Source: an uncultured Neomegalonema sp.
GTDB lineage: Bacteria; Pseudomonadota; Alphaproteobacteria; Rhodobacterales; Rhodobacteraceae
NCBI GenBank assembly: GCA_937928005.1
Contig: CALFVD010000013.1
Coordinates: forward strand, 45,665-109,664
Length of the DNA: 64,000 nucleotides
Direction: 5' to 3'
The number at the start of each line of letters is the position of its first letter. The first letter of the stretch is position 1. Position numbers and translations under genes: made by a program. Positions 1 through 9,634 of this stretch are shown one piece after another. The notes beneath the pieces were generated by a model, which saw only the letters and a program-made list of their open reading frames with translations, was not told the DNA's origin and did not search any database.

Positions 1-1792
1 CGGCATTCTTGTCCTCGATGAAATCGCCAAGCTGGCTGTCTTCCTCGTCGCCAATGGGCGTCTCCAGCGAAATCGGCTCCTTGGCGATCTTCATCACCTT
101 GCGCACCTTCTCCAGCGGCATCTGGAGTTTTTCGGCCAGTTCCTCCGGCGTCGGCTCGCGACCGATTTCGTGTAGCATCTGGCGGCCCGTGCGGACCAGC
201 TTGTTGATCGTCTCGATCATGTGGACCGGGATACGAATCGTGCGGGCCTGATCGGCGATGGAGCGGGTAATCGCCTGCCTGATCCACCACGTCGCATAGG
301 TAGAGAACTTGTAACCACGGCGGTATTCAAACTTATCGACGGCCTTCATCAGACCGATATTGCCTTCCTGAATCAGATCGAGGAATTGCAGGCCACGGTT
401 GGTGTATTTCTTGGCAATCGAGATCACGAGGCGCAGGTTGGCCTCGACCATCTCCTGCTTGGCCTGACGTGCTTCCTTTTCGCCCTTCTGGACGGTCTGG
501 ACGATGCGGCGATATTCGGGGATATCGACGCCGACGAGACGCCCGATTTCGGCGATGTCGTCGCGAATTTCGGTAACTTTTTCGCGATCATTCTCGATCA
601 GCTTTGCCCAGCCCTTGCCAGGAAGCTTGGATACGCGCTCGATCCAGCGGGGGTCGAGTTCGGAGCCACGGTATTCGGCGATGAATTCGGGGCGCTTGAC
701 CTTGTGCTTATCAGAGACTTTCACAAGCTGCGTCTCAAGGTTCATCAGGCGTCGGTTGATGCCGTAAAGCTGATCGACCAGCGTTTCGATACGTTGATTG
801 TTCAGGTGCAGGCTATCGACCTTGCGCACGAGTTCGCCGCGTAGGCGCTGGTAGGCGAGTTCCTGCTTGGTTGAGAATTTCGAGGATTTGGAGGTTGCGG
901 CGGCAATGCGCTCCTGCTGCATCTTACGCAAGCCCTGATAGGCTTCGGCAATTTCGCCTAGTGTCTCTAGCGCCTGAGGCTTGAGTTGGGCCTCCATCGC
1001 AGAGAGAGACAAGGTATTATCGTCAAAATCGTCGTCATCCTCGTCATTAGACCCTTCGGCCTTTTCCTCGGAATCTTCACCGTTTTCGGCCTTTTCGGCT
1101 TGCTTTTGTTTCTCTTCTTCTTCGATGCGTTTCTTTTCCGCTTCCTCGGCCTTGGTCTTCTCGGCCTCGATTTTCGCGTTCTCGATTCGCTGCGCTTCAG
1201 GGATTGACCCGGCATTAGGGTCTTCAAAAGTCTTGCCGAAAGTCGCGTCGAGGTCGATCACGTCGCGCAGGAGGATATCCCCCTCGATCAGTTCCTCGCG
1301 CCAGATGGTGATGGCCTGAAAGGTGAGGGGGCTTTCGCATAGCCCGCCAATCATCGTGTTGCGGCCCGCTTCGATGCGCTTGGCGATGGCGATTTCGCCC
1401 TCACGGGACAGCAACTCGACCGATCCCATCTCGCGCAGGTACATGCGCACGGGGTCATCGGTGCGGTCGACCACCTCGGTAGTGCTGGCGGAAGTGGTGA
1501 TCTCGCGGGAGGTCGATTCGCCCATCTTCTCGTCTTTGGGCGCTTCTTCCTCGGAGCCATCATCCTCGACGACATTGACGCCCATCTCAGAGAGCATGGA
1601 CATGACGTCTTCGATTTGGTCGGGAGAGACCTTATCGGAGGGCAATACGCGGTTCAGTTCGTCATAGGTAATGGTCCCACGGGCCTTGGCCTTCTGGATC
1701 ATCTTCTTGACGGATGCCTGACTCATGTCGAGAACTGGAGCCTCGGCTCCGGTATTCGTATCAGGCTCCGCGTTCACGTCTTTAGCAGCCAT
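1..1792 (-). CDS. rpoD: RNA polymerase primary sigma factor RpoD (3' end off-window)
   Basis: Housekeeping sigma-70 that directs core RNA polymerase to -35/-10 promoters. The gene is absent from the ORF track because it runs off the left edge. I read it on the minus strand from ATG at 1792, and about 597 codons are present. Visible parts: an N-terminal region 1.1-like segment ([14 protein letters not shown]), region 1.2 ([12 protein letters not shown]), an acidic non-conserved insert (EDDDDFDD), and regions 2.1-2.4 with [17 protein letters not shown]. Region 3 follows ([15 protein letters not shown]). Region 4 lies beyond the window. The start is 2 bp after the dnaG stop, giving the usual dnaG-rpoD order. 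All plus-strand ORFs listed here are shadows of this gene. Confidence 0.97.
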   Translation of the reverse strand, partial: MAAKDVNAEPDTNTGAEAPVLDMSQASVKKMIQKAKARGTITYDELNRVLPSDKVSPDQIEDVMSMLSEMGVNVVEDDGSEEEAPKDEKMGESTSREITTSASTTEVVDRTDDPVRMYLREMGSVELLSREGEIAIAKRIEAGRNTMIGGLCESPLTFQAITIWREELIEGDILLRDVIDLDATFGKTFEDPNAGSIPEAQRIENAKIEAEKTKAEEAEKKRIEEEEKQKQAEKAENGEDSEEKAEGSNDEDDDDFDDNTLSLSAMEAQLKPQALETLGEIAEAYQGLRKMQQERIAAATSKSSKFSTKQELAYQRLRGELVRKVDSLHLNNQRIETLVDQLYGINRRLMNLETQLVKVSDKHKVKRPEFIAEYRGSELDPRWIERVSKLPGKGWAKLIENDREKVTEIRDDIAEIGRLVGVDIPEYRRIVQTVQKGEKEARQAKQEMVEANLRLVISIAKKYTNRGLQFLDLIQEGNIGLMKAVDKFEYRRGYKFSTYATWWIRQAITRSIADQARTIRIPVHMIETINKLVRTGRQMLHEIGREPTPEELAEKLQMPLEKVRKVMKIAKEPISLETPIGDEEDSQLGDFIEDKNA

Positions 1793-1794
1793 GC

Positions 1795-3771
1795 TCAATC
1801 TCTTGTCCTATCGCCAGCATTCCCTTCGGAAGGTGGCCTGCCACTCGCGCGGCGTTTCTTCTTTTTCCACAGCTCGGCGTCGATGAAGCCCTGAACGCTG
1901 CCCCCATCCTCTTGGGCCAGCGCCGGTACGACCGTTGCCAGCGCCTCGCGATGCGCGTTACGTGCCGCGACCATGCGTTGGAACGCGCGATCGTCACCAT
2001 CTCTCGAAAAGCTGTCCTCCGCGTCTCGTCGTTCCAATTCCCGTGCGCAAATCGCCGTATAGCGATCCATTGCTGACGTTAAATGGTCACCGTCCGGTGA
2101 ATCATCAACAGATAACATCAGCCGCTCAAGGGAAGCGGGTGGTCGGGATGCGAATCTTTGCCGGATCTGCTCATGGAGCTGTGAGACGGACGGGCCTGTC
2201 TCCTGGTCGGCAAGATCGAAGTATGCTGATATTAGCACAGAGCGAATCAAGTCAAGATCACGATTCGCAAATTCTGCCTCAGCAAGCTGTTCGCAACACG
2301 CCGAAACAGTGTCGGGAAGGGCGAGGGCGAGGCGAAGAATTTCGGTTTCGAGGACGCTGCGCAGGTTGGGTGCGCCGGTCGCAACGAGGGCAGAATGGCG
2401 GGTTTCGGTGCGCGGTTGCATGGGCGTATTGCGCTTGGGCCAGCCGTTTTGAGCGCCAAAACCGCCGGTATTCCGGGGCTTTTCGGCGGTTGGGGGCGCG
2501 TTGAAGAGGTCGCGACGCCATTCGCGGAACTGGGCTTCGTAATGGCCGCGCACGCCTGCATCGTCGATGCCACCGAGGAGCGCACGGATGCGTTTGTCGA
2601 AGGCGGCGCGTCGCTCTGGGCTGTCAAGGGATTGGCGCTCTATTTCTATGCGCCACAAGAAGCGGGAGAGGGATTCGGCGCGGTCAAGGACCGAATCAAT
2701 CGCGTCGCGGCCTCCATCGCGAATCAGGTCGTCGGGGTCTTTTCCCTCCGGCATGACCGCGAATAACAACGTTTTGCCGGGTTGCAGGAGGGGTAGGGCG
2801 AGTTGGGCGGTGCGTTCGGCGGCGCGGATGCCCGCTGCATCCCCGTCGAGGGCGATAATTGGCTCATCCACGGCCCGCCACAACAGGGCAAGCTGATCGC
2901 CGGTTAAGGCGGTGCCGAGCGGGGCAACCGCTGCCTCTAGCCCTGCGCGGTGCAAAGCGATGACGTCCATATAGCCCTCAGCGACGACCATGCGCTGGCC
3001 CTTACCCGCCGCCGCGCGCGCGGGACCGAAATTATAGAGGGTGGCGCGTTTCGAGAAGAGGGGGGTCTCCGGCGAGTTGAGATATTTGGCCTTGGCATCG
3101 GCGCGCATGGCCCGTCCACCAAAGGCGATGACGCCGCCGCGTTGGTCGCGAATCGGAAAGAGGATGCGCTCACGAAAAACATCGTAGGTCTGGTCATCGC
3201 GCTGGCCAAGCAATCCGGCTTCGATCAGGATGGCATCAGAGAAGCCTTGGCCCCGCAAGGTTTCATGCAAAGCATTGCCGCTGGGGGCATAGCCGATACC
3301 GAAAGTGTCGATGGTGGCCGCGTTCAGGCCGCGCCCGTCGATATAGCTGCGGGCCTCGCGCGCGGCGGCACCGCCAAACTGGGCGCGATAGAAACGCTGG
3401 GCGGCTTCCATCGCCTCGGCCAGCCCTTTGCGCTTTTCCTGCTTTTCGCGGGCGCGGGCATCGCGGACGGGCGGGTCCATCCCGGCGTCGCGGGCGAGCA
3501 TATCGACGGCCTCAGAAAAGGAGAGGTTGTCGTTCTTCATCACAAAGCCGATCACGTCGCCTTTTTCGTGACAACCGAAGCAATAGAAAAAGCCCTTGCG
3601 ATCCTCGACATGAAAACTGGGCGATTTCTCGCCGTGGAACGGACAACAGGCCCAGTAATCGCCGCGCGCCGGGTTCGATTTGCGTGCGTCCCAGTCCAGC
3701 CGCTTGCCGATGGCCTCCGCAATGGAGGTCCGGGCGCGGAGCTGGTCGAGATATCCGGGTTCGATTGCCAT
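1795..3771 (-). CDS. dnaG: DNA primase DnaG
   Basis: Makes RNA primers for replication at the fork. The ORF track starts at 3807, but family members begin close to the [12 protein letters not shown] residues, so I place the start at ATG 3771, giving 658 aa. The N-terminal CHC2 zinc finger is seen as C43-P-F-H46 and C64-x2-C67. The Toprim core follows ([16 protein letters not shown], then the acidic IALDGDAAG). The C-terminal part is the helicase-binding region. The stop lies 2 bp before rpoD, so the two are probably co-transcribed. The 320-aa plus-strand ORF at 2950-3912 is antisense to it and has no family signature. Confidence 0.97.
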   Translation of the reverse strand: MAIEPGYLDQLRARTSIAEAIGKRLDWDARKSNPARGDYWACCPFHGEKSPSFHVEDRKGFFYCFGCHEKGDVIGFVMKNDNLSFSEAVDMLARDAGMDPPVRDARAREKQEKRKGLAEAMEAAQRFYRAQFGGAAAREARSYIDGRGLNAATIDTFGIGYAPSGNALHETLRGQGFSDAILIEAGLLGQRDDQTYDVFRERILFPIRDQRGGVIAFGGRAMRADAKAKYLNSPETPLFSKRATLYNFGPARAAAGKGQRMVVAEGYMDVIALHRAGLEAAVAPLGTALTGDQLALLWRAVDEPIIALDGDAAGIRAAERTAQLALPLLQPGKTLLFAVMPEGKDPDDLIRDGGRDAIDSVLDRAESLSRFLWRIEIERQSLDSPERRAAFDKRIRALLGGIDDAGVRGHYEAQFREWRRDLFNAPPTAEKPRNTGGFGAQNGWPKRNTPMQPRTETRHSALVATGAPNLRSVLETEILRLALALPDTVSACCEQLAEAEFANRDLDLIRSVLISAYFDLADQETGPSVSQLHEQIRQRFASRPPASLERLMLSVDDSPDGDHLTSAMDRYTAICARELERRDAEDSFSRDGDDRAFQRMVAARNAHREALATVVPALAQEDGGSVQGFIDAELWKKKKRRASGRPPSEGNAGDRTRD

Positions 3772-3829
3772 ACGATGACAGATGCGACGTCGGCGGGCGA
3801 TTCGCAAGGCACAGTCGATATGCGCGCCC

Positions 3830-4489
3830 TCAGCGCAAAAGAATCGTCTCGGCTATACTATGCAGGTCGGCCCAGTTTTCCGCCCGGTGCTGCGCCGCTT
3901 CGATCTCGGTGAGGTGTCCGCGTAGGGCTTCGTCGCCGATGAAATGGATGCGCGATACATCAGGGGCGTGTTTTGCTGAGGAGGCAAGCTGCGAGGGGGA
4001 ATCGTCGATGAAGGCTGTGCGCCCAGCCCGTTCATGCAGCCAGCGCAGGGCCGGTCCTTTTGGGCCAGCATTGGCGATAACAGGGAAGTCGATCCCATGG
4101 CCGCGTAGATTTTCGATTCTGTCGGCATGGGCGTAGAAGGGCACATTGGTAAGGATGATGATCTGAATATCGGGCGCAAGGGCGCTTAGTGCCTGCACCA
4201 CACCGGGATAGACGCGCTGGTGAAGGGTCTGTGTCTTGAAAAACCCGCGAAAGAGGGTCTGGAATTCCTCTGCGCTTGCTTCTGTCCCGTCATAGCGCCA
4301 AAGCGCGCCGTCGAGTTTGTAGCTGGTCAGGCGCAGCGAATACCCCTGTTCGGTCGCATATTCGGCCAGATGTCCGGCCAATCCGACGATCACTTCATCG
4401 ACATCGACGGCAAGAAGCGGACGATCCGTATCGAGGGAGAGCGTATCGAGCTGAACCTGCACCTCTTCGGGCGGCTGCTTTACGTCCAT
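3830..4489 (-). CDS. HAD-superfamily hydrolase
   Basis: A 219-aa cytosolic protein with the four HAD motifs in order: DVDEVI (nucleophile Asp and second Asp, near residue 30), ILTN (motif II), the Lys of GPKGP (motif III) and FIDDSP (motif IV metal-binding acids). It should be a Mg-dependent phosphatase or related phosphotransferase; the substrate cannot be told from sequence. The start ATG overlaps the end of the upstream DUF3572 gene by 10 bp, so the two are translationally linked. It ends 58 bp before dnaG begins and could be in the same transcript. Confidence 0.8.
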   Translation of the reverse strand: MDVKQPPEEVQVQLDTLSLDTDRPLLAVDVDEVIVGLAGHLAEYATEQGYSLRLTSYKLDGALWRYDGTEASAEEFQTLFRGFFKTQTLHQRVYPGVVQALSALAPDIQIIILTNVPFYAHADRIENLRGHGIDFPVIANAGPKGPALRWLHERAGRTAFIDDSPSQLASSAKHAPDVSRIHFIGDEALRGHLTEIEAAQHRAENWADLHSIAETILLR

Positions 4490-4782
4490 TCCGGCGTATC
4501 TCCCCCCGGTAGAGCGCGACGGGCCATGGCTACATTTTCGGGCGGCATCTGCTGCGCTCCGGCAAAGGCGATAACCGCCGCGTCATCCTGCAACAGGAAA
4601 TCGAGGACGAAGCCGAGGAAGACCGGATCGCCCGCCCGTGCGCGGATATCGGCGGCATCGGTGCCCGCTTGGTTCAGTAGGCTGCCGAACATATCTTCAT
4701 CTCCCGCAATGAAAGAGAGGGCTTGAAGGCCGATGACGGTGGCCTCGTCTTTCGGTATCGGGATATGTTGCATTAGGGTCAC
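4480..4782 (-). CDS. DUF3572 family protein
   Basis: A 100-aa alphaproteobacterial protein of the DUF3572 family. The sequence shows the family pattern of an N-terminal helix (ATVIGLQALSFIAGDE) and a mid helix (PVFLGFVLDFLLQDDAAV). The function is unknown. It starts at GTG 4782, with GAGG a few bases upstream; an in-frame ATG lies 3 codons later. It is divergent from divK, which is its common neighbour in alphaproteobacteria, and overlaps the HAD gene downstream. Confidence 0.8.
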   Translation of the reverse strand: MTLMQHIPIPKDEATVIGLQALSFIAGDEDMFGSLLNQAGTDAADIRARAGDPVFLGFVLDFLLQDDAAVIAFAGAQQMPPENVAMARRALPGGDTPEWT

Positions 4783-4936
4783 TGTGCCTCAAAGTTGTGC
4801 CTCGACTCATTCAATGGGGTTGGTGATACCATCGACGTGTTCATGGGAAAGGTTTAATTAACGTATTAAGCCCTATCGTTCACGCAGCCGATGCACGGCC
4901 CAGTCTTGGGCCACGAAACCCCATGGAGCGTCCTGC
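4783..4936. promoter_or_regulatory. Divergent promoter region, DUF3572 / divK
   Basis: The 154-bp gap between the divergent DUF3572 and divK genes must hold promoters for both. It contains three TTAA tetramers (4854-4857, 4858-4861, 4866-4869) and one GANTC (GACTC near 4804). These resemble parts of CtrA and CcrM/GcrA control sites, but the TTAA spacing is 8 or 4, not the 7 of a standard CtrA box. Regulation by CtrA is therefore only a possibility. Confidence 0.35.
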
Positions 4937-5302
4937 ATGTCGAAAACGGTTCTCATTGTCGAAGACAATGAACTCAACATGAAACTCTTCCATGACCTGC
5001 TCGATGCGCAGGGGTATCGTACGCTCCAGACCCAAAATGGTATGGAAGCCCTCGAAATCGCCCGCACCGAAAGTCCAGACCTGATTCTGATGGATATTCA
5101 GCTACCCGAGGTTTCCGGCCTTGAAGTCACGAAATGGCTGAAGGAAGAAGACGAGCTGCGACATATCCCCGTGGTCGCGGTCACGGCCTTCGCGATGAAG
5201 GGCGATGAGGAGAAGATCCGCGATGGCGGATGTGAAGATTATATCGCGAAACCGATTGCGGTTGCCGATTTTCTGGCTACCGTTAAGCGTTTCCTAGACT
5301 AG
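4937..5302 (+). CDS. divK: Single-domain response regulator DivK
   Basis: A 121-aa stand-alone receiver domain. Acidic pocket E9-D10, phosphoacceptor D53 (LILMDIQLP), conserved Thr (VAVTAFA) and Lys (YIAKP) are all present. DivK relays phosphorylation between PleC/DivJ-type kinases and the CckA-DivL pathway that controls CtrA in the alphaproteobacterial cell cycle. The gene is followed 49 bp later by pleD, the same order as in Caulobacter, which supports the name. It has no output domain. Confidence 0.9.
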   Translation: MSKTVLIVEDNELNMKLFHDLLDAQGYRTLQTQNGMEALEIARTESPDLILMDIQLPEVSGLEVTKWLKEEDELRHIPVVAVTAFAMKGDEEKIRDGGCEDYIAKPIAVADFLATVKRFLD

Positions 5303-5351
5303 TCGCCTGTAAGAGTCATGCCAGTAGGTTAGACGAGGAAGGGCCGGGATC

Positions 5352-6743
5352 ATGTCAGCGCGTATTTTGGTGGTTGATGACATCTTGCCGAACGTGAAGC
5401 TTCTCGAAGCGAAGCTCATGTCGGAATATTATTCGGTCCTCACGGCCTATAATGGGTTTGAGGCGATTGAGGTCGCCAAGGCCGAGCAACCGGACCTGAT
5501 TTTGCTCGATGTAATGATGCCCAAGATGGATGGGTTCGAGGCGTGTAAGCGCCTGAAATCTGACCCCGAAACCGCTCATATCCCCGTTGTGATGGTCACT
5601 GCCCTCGACCAGCCGACCGACCGCGTGCGCGGCCTTGAAGTTGGTGCCGATGACTTCCTGACCAAACCCGCCAATGATCTGGCCCTTTTTGCCCGCGTTC
5701 GCTCGCTGGTGCGGGTCAAGCAGATGATTGATGAATTGCGCTTGCGTGATGAGACATGTCGCGAGTTGGGCTTCGATGCCGGGTTTTCGGACATCACCGA
5801 TGATATGCTAACGGGTGAGGTTCTGCTGGTTGATGATCGCCCAAATGCCTCGCGCGCCATGGCCGAGACGATCAAAACACGCCTCAATATTGATTGTAGC
5901 GCCGTTGATAACCGCGACGCTGCACTCGAACATGTGCGCCGTGCGCCGCCCGAACTGGTTCTCATCAATTCTGGCCTTGAAAGTTATGATGGTCTGAGGC
6001 TGTGTTCAGAAATCCGATCGCATCCGAATGCGCGGCAATCTGCCATTGTGATGATGGTCGATCATGGGGATTTCAAGACGATTTCCGCCAGTCTCGATCT
6101 GGGCGCGAGCGACTATGTCATGCGGCCCATTGATGAGAATGAGTTGGTCGCCCGTATTCGGTCACAGCTTCGCCGCCTGTCCTATGCCGACCGTCTGCGC
6201 GACAATGTGCATAACAGCCTGAAGCTGGCCGTAACTGATTCGCTGACTGGTCTCTATAACCGCCGTTATGCGATGCCTCACCTTCATGCCCTGATTGAGC
6301 GGGGATCCATTGATGGCAATCCTCTGGCCGTCGCGCTGCTGGACATTGATAATTTCAAGGCCGTCAACGACACCTATGGCCATGCGGTTGGCGATGAAGT
6401 GTTGGTGGAGTTTGCGAACCGTATCCGCCTGAACCTTCGCGGCATGGATATGACGGCCCGTATCGGTGGCGAGGAATTCCTTGGGATTATGCCCGAAACC
6501 GACCTTGCCGGAGCGGGCATCGTGGCCGAGCGCCTGCGCGCGACCATTGCGGGGAAACCGTTCAAGATCACGCATCCTGAAAAAGACGCGCTGGATATCA
6601 CGGTGAGTATCGGTGTGGCGCTGATGTCGCCTTCACTCATGACGCCCGATGCATTGCTGCAAGCGGCGGATGAGGCGCTCTACAGCTCAAAACGCGAAGG
6701 CCGCAACCGCGTGACAATGTCGTCGCCCTCGGTCGCAGCGTAA
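5352..6743 (+). CDS. pleD: Diguanylate cyclase response regulator PleD
   Basis: A 463-aa protein with receiver 1 (residues ~4-120, DLILLDVMMPK), receiver 2 (~155-275, degenerate: LINSGLESYD where the phosphoacceptor would be) and a GGDEF domain (~300-455). The catalytic signature is GGEEF at 372-376, compatible with activity. The product-inhibition I-site RxxD (RGMD) lies five residues upstream. Phosphorylation of receiver 1 should drive dimerisation and cyclic-di-GMP synthesis, which controls polar differentiation and motility. It lies downstream of divK, probably in one operon, and is convergent with the next gene with only 6 bp between the stops. Confidence 0.95.
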   Translation: MSARILVVDDILPNVKLLEAKLMSEYYSVLTAYNGFEAIEVAKAEQPDLILLDVMMPKMDGFEACKRLKSDPETAHIPVVMVTALDQPTDRVRGLEVGADDFLTKPANDLALFARVRSLVRVKQMIDELRLRDETCRELGFDAGFSDITDDMLTGEVLLVDDRPNASRAMAETIKTRLNIDCSAVDNRDAALEHVRRAPPELVLINSGLESYDGLRLCSEIRSHPNARQSAIVMMVDHGDFKTISASLDLGASDYVMRPIDENELVARIRSQLRRLSYADRLRDNVHNSLKLAVTDSLTGLYNRRYAMPHLHALIERGSIDGNPLAVALLDIDNFKAVNDTYGHAVGDEVLVEFANRIRLNLRGMDMTARIGGEEFLGIMPETDLAGAGIVAERLRATIAGKPFKITHPEKDALDITVSIGVALMSPSLMTPDALLQAADEALYSSKREGRNRVTMSSPSVAA

Positions 6744-6749
6744 CCAAAG

Positions 6750-7271
6750 TTACTGACCTTTAGCCTCGCGTTTCTGGCGTCTTTCGCGCCAGTATCTCGT
6801 CTGTTCTTCCAGCCGCGAAAGGGCGAGATCGGCAATGGCCGTTCGCTCTTCATGGGTTAGGGTGGCGAGGAAGGTAGCGATTTTGTCGTTGTTCTGGGCG
6901 CGTAGGGTATTGCGGCCCTCGACCTCCCGACTCTGAGCCGCACGAAAGACTTCTGCATCGAAGGGTTCAGCCCTAAGCGCCGCATCTATCTCGCGGCGGA
7001 TAACATTGATACCGCGCCATTTCTGGCCCATGCCCTTGCGGGCATCGGCGTAGAAGGCGCGGATATCTTCGTGCCGATCTTCTGGTAGAGCCTCCATCAT
7101 CACGCGCGGATAGAGCGAATAGCCGCGTGTCGCCTTGGCGCGCTTTACCGCTTCGTCACCGCCGCCGAAGACCTGCCCGCCGACCAAACCGACGAGAAAC
7201 AGGTTGGCCGCCAGCGATGCGCCAAAGGCGATCTTCAGCCATTTTCCACTCGAAGATGAGGTCTGCGTCAA
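6750..7271 (-). CDS. Periplasmic CpxP/Spy-like (heavy-metal sensor type) protein
   Basis: A 173-aa protein with one N-terminal membrane anchor (IAFGASLAANLFLVGLVGG), followed by a helical, charged periplasmic domain ending in RYWRERRQKREAK. The layout fits the metal-resistance / CpxP-Spy-like family of envelope-stress proteins. It is the last gene of the EF-hand / sigma / anti-sigma operon and its start overlaps the anti-sigma gene by 4 bp. In such operons it probably senses or buffers envelope stress, but no ligand can be named. Confidence 0.75.
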   Translation of the reverse strand: MTQTSSSSGKWLKIAFGASLAANLFLVGLVGGQVFGGGDEAVKRAKATRGYSLYPRVMMEALPEDRHEDIRAFYADARKGMGQKWRGINVIRREIDAALRAEPFDAEVFRAAQSREVEGRNTLRAQNNDKIATFLATLTHEERTAIADLALSRLEEQTRYWRERRQKREAKGQ

Positions 7272-7789
7272 AGCAGCACCTCCGGCCCAAGCAGAAGATC
7301 GGCATCGTCTTCCATCGCGAAGGCAAAATCGATCACGCCAAACTCCTGCGCCGCTATGTCGGAGTTAGGATTCAGCGCGCTATGCTCAATATTCGTACCG
7401 AACACAAAGCCCAGTGCGAGGCAGGCGGCGAAGGCAAGACCGGGGCGGAACACGGCATTGCCACCGAAGAACCGTTCACGCCATCCCGCACGGATGGGAC
7501 GGGGTGCGGGCGTTGCCACCTTGGCCGTCGCCTCTTCGGACACCATCGCCGCATCGGCCAGCACTCGCGACAATAGCGCATGGGAAGGCTCTGGACCTTC
7601 CCATAGGTCGAGCATGTCGTCGAGCGCGCTGGCCTCAGCGAGCGCCGCACGTGCGGCACCCGATTCGGCAAATAGTTTATGCGCAGCCGCTCGGTCCTCG
7701 ACCGGCCAGCCGTCGATATCGCCACCATAGGCGAGCGCGTGTTCCTCGAAATCTTGTATCGTCATCATGTTATTCGCACTCATAATCAT
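7268..7789 (-). CDS. Probable membrane anti-sigma factor
   Basis: A 173-aa protein with a cytosolic N-terminal part (~1-105) and a single membrane segment (GLAFAACLALGFVFGTNI, ~115-132), then a short periplasmic tail. The position directly after an ECF-type sigma gene (6 bp gap) and the single-pass layout indicate an anti-sigma factor. There is no obvious zinc HxxxCxxC motif, so it is not a ZAS-type anti-sigma. It is preceded by GAGG 4 bases before ATG 7789. Its identity rests mainly on context. Confidence 0.65.
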   Translation of the reverse strand: MIMSANNMMTIQDFEEHALAYGGDIDGWPVEDRAAAHKLFAESGAARAALAEASALDDMLDLWEGPEPSHALLSRVLADAAMVSEEATAKVATPAPRPIRAGWRERFFGGNAVFRPGLAFAACLALGFVFGTNIEHSALNPNSDIAAQEFGVIDFAFAMEDDADLLLGPEVLL

Positions 7790-7795
7790 CGTGCC

Positions 7796-8458
7796 TCATT
7801 CTTCCAACAATAATGCCCGCTGTCCGGCAAGCTTGTCACGTAATGCGCGCCGTCCACGAGAGAGAAGGGATTCGACTGCTTCCACGGTTACACCAAGGAT
7901 TTCCGCCGTTTCGTCATTCCCACGCTCTTCAAAATGGCGCATCTGAATTGCCGCCCGCTGGCGTTCAGGTAGGGTTTCCATCGCATCTTTCAGCAGGGTG
8001 AGTCGTTCTTCGGCCTCCATGCCTTGCTGCGCTGATGCGCGATCATCCATCGGTTCGGCCACCTCTTCGAGTGAGGAGGATTTGCGTTTACGAAGACGAT
8101 CATAACAGAGATTGAGCGCAACCTTGTGTAACCATGTGGAGAACTTGGCTTTACCCGGCTCCCACTTGGCGGCGTTGCGCCATGCGCGTAGCATGGTTTC
8201 CTGCGCCACATCCTCGGCTTCGGCGGTGTCACGTAACATCCTTGTGGCCAGCGCCAGCACGCGCCCGATATGGCGTTCGGTCAGGATGCGCGCCGCCGAT
8301 TGGTCGCCGCCCGCAAATTGGGCGATTAGCGTGTCGTCGTCGCTCTCCGCCGTCGCAGGGCGCATCGCGGTCTCAGCCATATGCGCGCGCTCCTGCCGCC
8401 ATCCGGTACGGTCGGCATCGCGCGATCCGGCGAGGGATGTCATTGCCCCAGCGGTCAT
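7796..8458 (-). CDS. ECF-type RNA polymerase sigma factor
   Basis: A sigma-70 family protein with only regions 2 and 4. Region 2 carries DTAEAEDVAQETMLRAWR and region 4 carries LPERQRAAIQMRHFE followed by a helix-turn-helix (NDETAEILGVTVEAVESLLSR). The ORF is 220 aa; the first 35-40 residues are not conserved, so the true start could be later. The ATG at 8458 overlaps the stop of the EF-hand gene as ATGA, implying translational coupling. It probably autoregulates this four-gene operon under control of the downstream anti-sigma factor. Confidence 0.88.
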   Translation of the reverse strand: MTAGAMTSLAGSRDADRTGWRQERAHMAETAMRPATAESDDDTLIAQFAGGDQSAARILTERHIGRVLALATRMLRDTAEAEDVAQETMLRAWRNAAKWEPGKAKFSTWLHKVALNLCYDRLRKRKSSSLEEVAEPMDDRASAQQGMEAEERLTLLKDAMETLPERQRAAIQMRHFEERGNDETAEILGVTVEAVESLLSRGRRALRDKLAGQRALLLEE

Positions 8459-9003
8459 CGGCCTGCCTCCTGCAAGGTGACGATTCCATTGCCATCTACA
8501 TCCGCCCGATCGAACATCGCCATCATTCGCGCGTCAAGATCAGCCAGCGTCATGCTGCTCCGCCCCGCGCCCCCGGCTCGCCTATGTCTTTGCATACCCG
8601 TTCGTATCTCGTCCAGCGAGAGCATTCCGTCACCATTGACATCAAGACGCACCAAGCGGCGGCGGGCGCGTAATTTGGCAACTTCTTCCATCTCACGAAT
8701 ATCGAGTGCACCATTGCCATCGGTATCGGCGCGCTGGAAGCGGATGGCCAGACGGTTTGCGCGGCTATTACCACGCTCATCGGCACTGACACGGCCATCA
8801 CCGTTGATATCGAGTGCGTTGAAACGAGCGGCGGCGGCGCGGCGCATTTCATCCTTCGTGAGCGTACCGCTTGCGTCGAGATCAATTTGCTCAAAAAGGC
8901 GATCAAGCCTATCGAAGCCATCATGCTGATTTGCAAGCGCAATCTGGCTAGCAAACAGTGCAATTGCCGTGACGCCGGCGAGGACTGGCCTTGTTCGTTT
9001 CAT
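8455..9003 (-). CDS. Exported EF-hand protein with five Ca-binding loops
   Basis: A 182-aa protein with a signal peptide (cleavage near ALA-NQ, residue ~25). Five canonical 12-residue EF-hand loops follow at about 41-52 (DLDASGTLTKDE), 65-76, 93-104, 121-132 and 168-179. Each begins with Asp and ends with Glu. It should bind calcium in the periplasm. As first gene of a sigma/anti-sigma operon it is a plausible calcium or envelope sensor; that is inference from context. Confidence 0.85.
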   Translation of the reverse strand: MKRTRPVLAGVTAIALFASQIALANQHDGFDRLDRLFEQIDLDASGTLTKDEMRRAAAARFNALDINGDGRVSADERGNSRANRLAIRFQRADTDGNGALDIREMEEVAKLRARRRLVRLDVNGDGMLSLDEIRTGMQRHRRAGGAGRSSMTLADLDARMMAMFDRADVDGNGIVTLQEAGR

Positions 9004-9183
9004 GCCCTATGTCTCCGTCTGCCTCGTTTCGATGCCTGTGATACGCGGGCTACCCGCGATTCCGTCGGTTTTGCTACGAAAACTTTTGCAATCGAGCGAC
9101 ATGACGACGCAAGGCGATCAGCGCCGTTCAAAAAAGGGATGCAAAACGGTATCGCTCAAATCGATCTCGTTGAGGAGCGCCGA
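9004..9183. promoter_or_regulatory. Divergent promoter region with 15-bp palindrome
   Basis: A 180-bp gap between the EF-hand/sigma operon and DUF983. It contains the perfect palindrome CGCGGG-cta-CCCGCG at 9044-9058, about 40 bp upstream of the EF-hand start. It could be an operator or the stem of a 5' leader hairpin. I cannot assign -35/-10 boxes with confidence. Confidence 0.35.
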
Positions 9184-9564
9184 ATGGCCATCGACACCGA
9201 CGAACGCAAATTATCGCCCGCATTAATGAAGGGCGTATCGCGCAAATGCCCTCGTTGTGGCGAGGCTCCTTTGTTCGCGGGTTATCTTGCCGTGCGCGAT
9301 ACGTGTGATTCGTGTAGTCTTGAATTTCATCACCACCGGGCGGATGATATGCATCCATGGATCACGATTCTGATCGTCGGGCATCTGGTGGTGCCGATGA
9401 TGCTGACGGCGATGACGTCGTGGAACTGGCCCGATTGGGTGCATATGACGCTGTGGCCCGCATCGGTCATCGTGCTGTCGTTGGTTATTCTGCCCTTTGC
9501 AAAAGGCTTCGTGATTGCTTTGCAATGGGCGCTGAAAATGCACGGTTTTTCGCGCCCGGGCTAA
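9184..9564 (+). CDS. DUF983 family membrane protein
   Basis: A 126-aa protein. It starts with a zinc-ribbon-like segment (KCPRCGEAPLF ... CDSC) followed by two membrane helices (ITILIVGHLVVPMML and WPASVIVLSLVILPFAKGF). This is the DUF983 layout of Cys-rich N-terminus plus two TM helices; its function is unknown. I chose ATG 9184 because GAGGAG lies 6 bases upstream; the longer ORF start in the track is not supported by family length. Confidence 0.85.
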   Translation: MAIDTDERKLSPALMKGVSRKCPRCGEAPLFAGYLAVRDTCDSCSLEFHHHRADDMHPWITILIVGHLVVPMMLTAMTSWNWPDWVHMTLWPASVIVLSLVILPFAKGFVIALQWALKMHGFSRPG

Positions 9565-9634
9565 CGGCACGGCCTTGACCCCCTTGCCGCCCGCAGGTGC
9601 GCCCGCTACGTTTCGCGCAAAGTGGAGATGCCCT

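Noticed and set aside
2950-3912. 320-aa plus-strand ORF
   Set aside because: It is antisense to dnaG and has no signature; high-GC coding sequence often gives open antisense frames.
4854-4869. CtrA box upstream of divK
   Set aside because: TTAA tetramers are present, but spacing is 8 or 4 instead of 7; kept only as a weak note.
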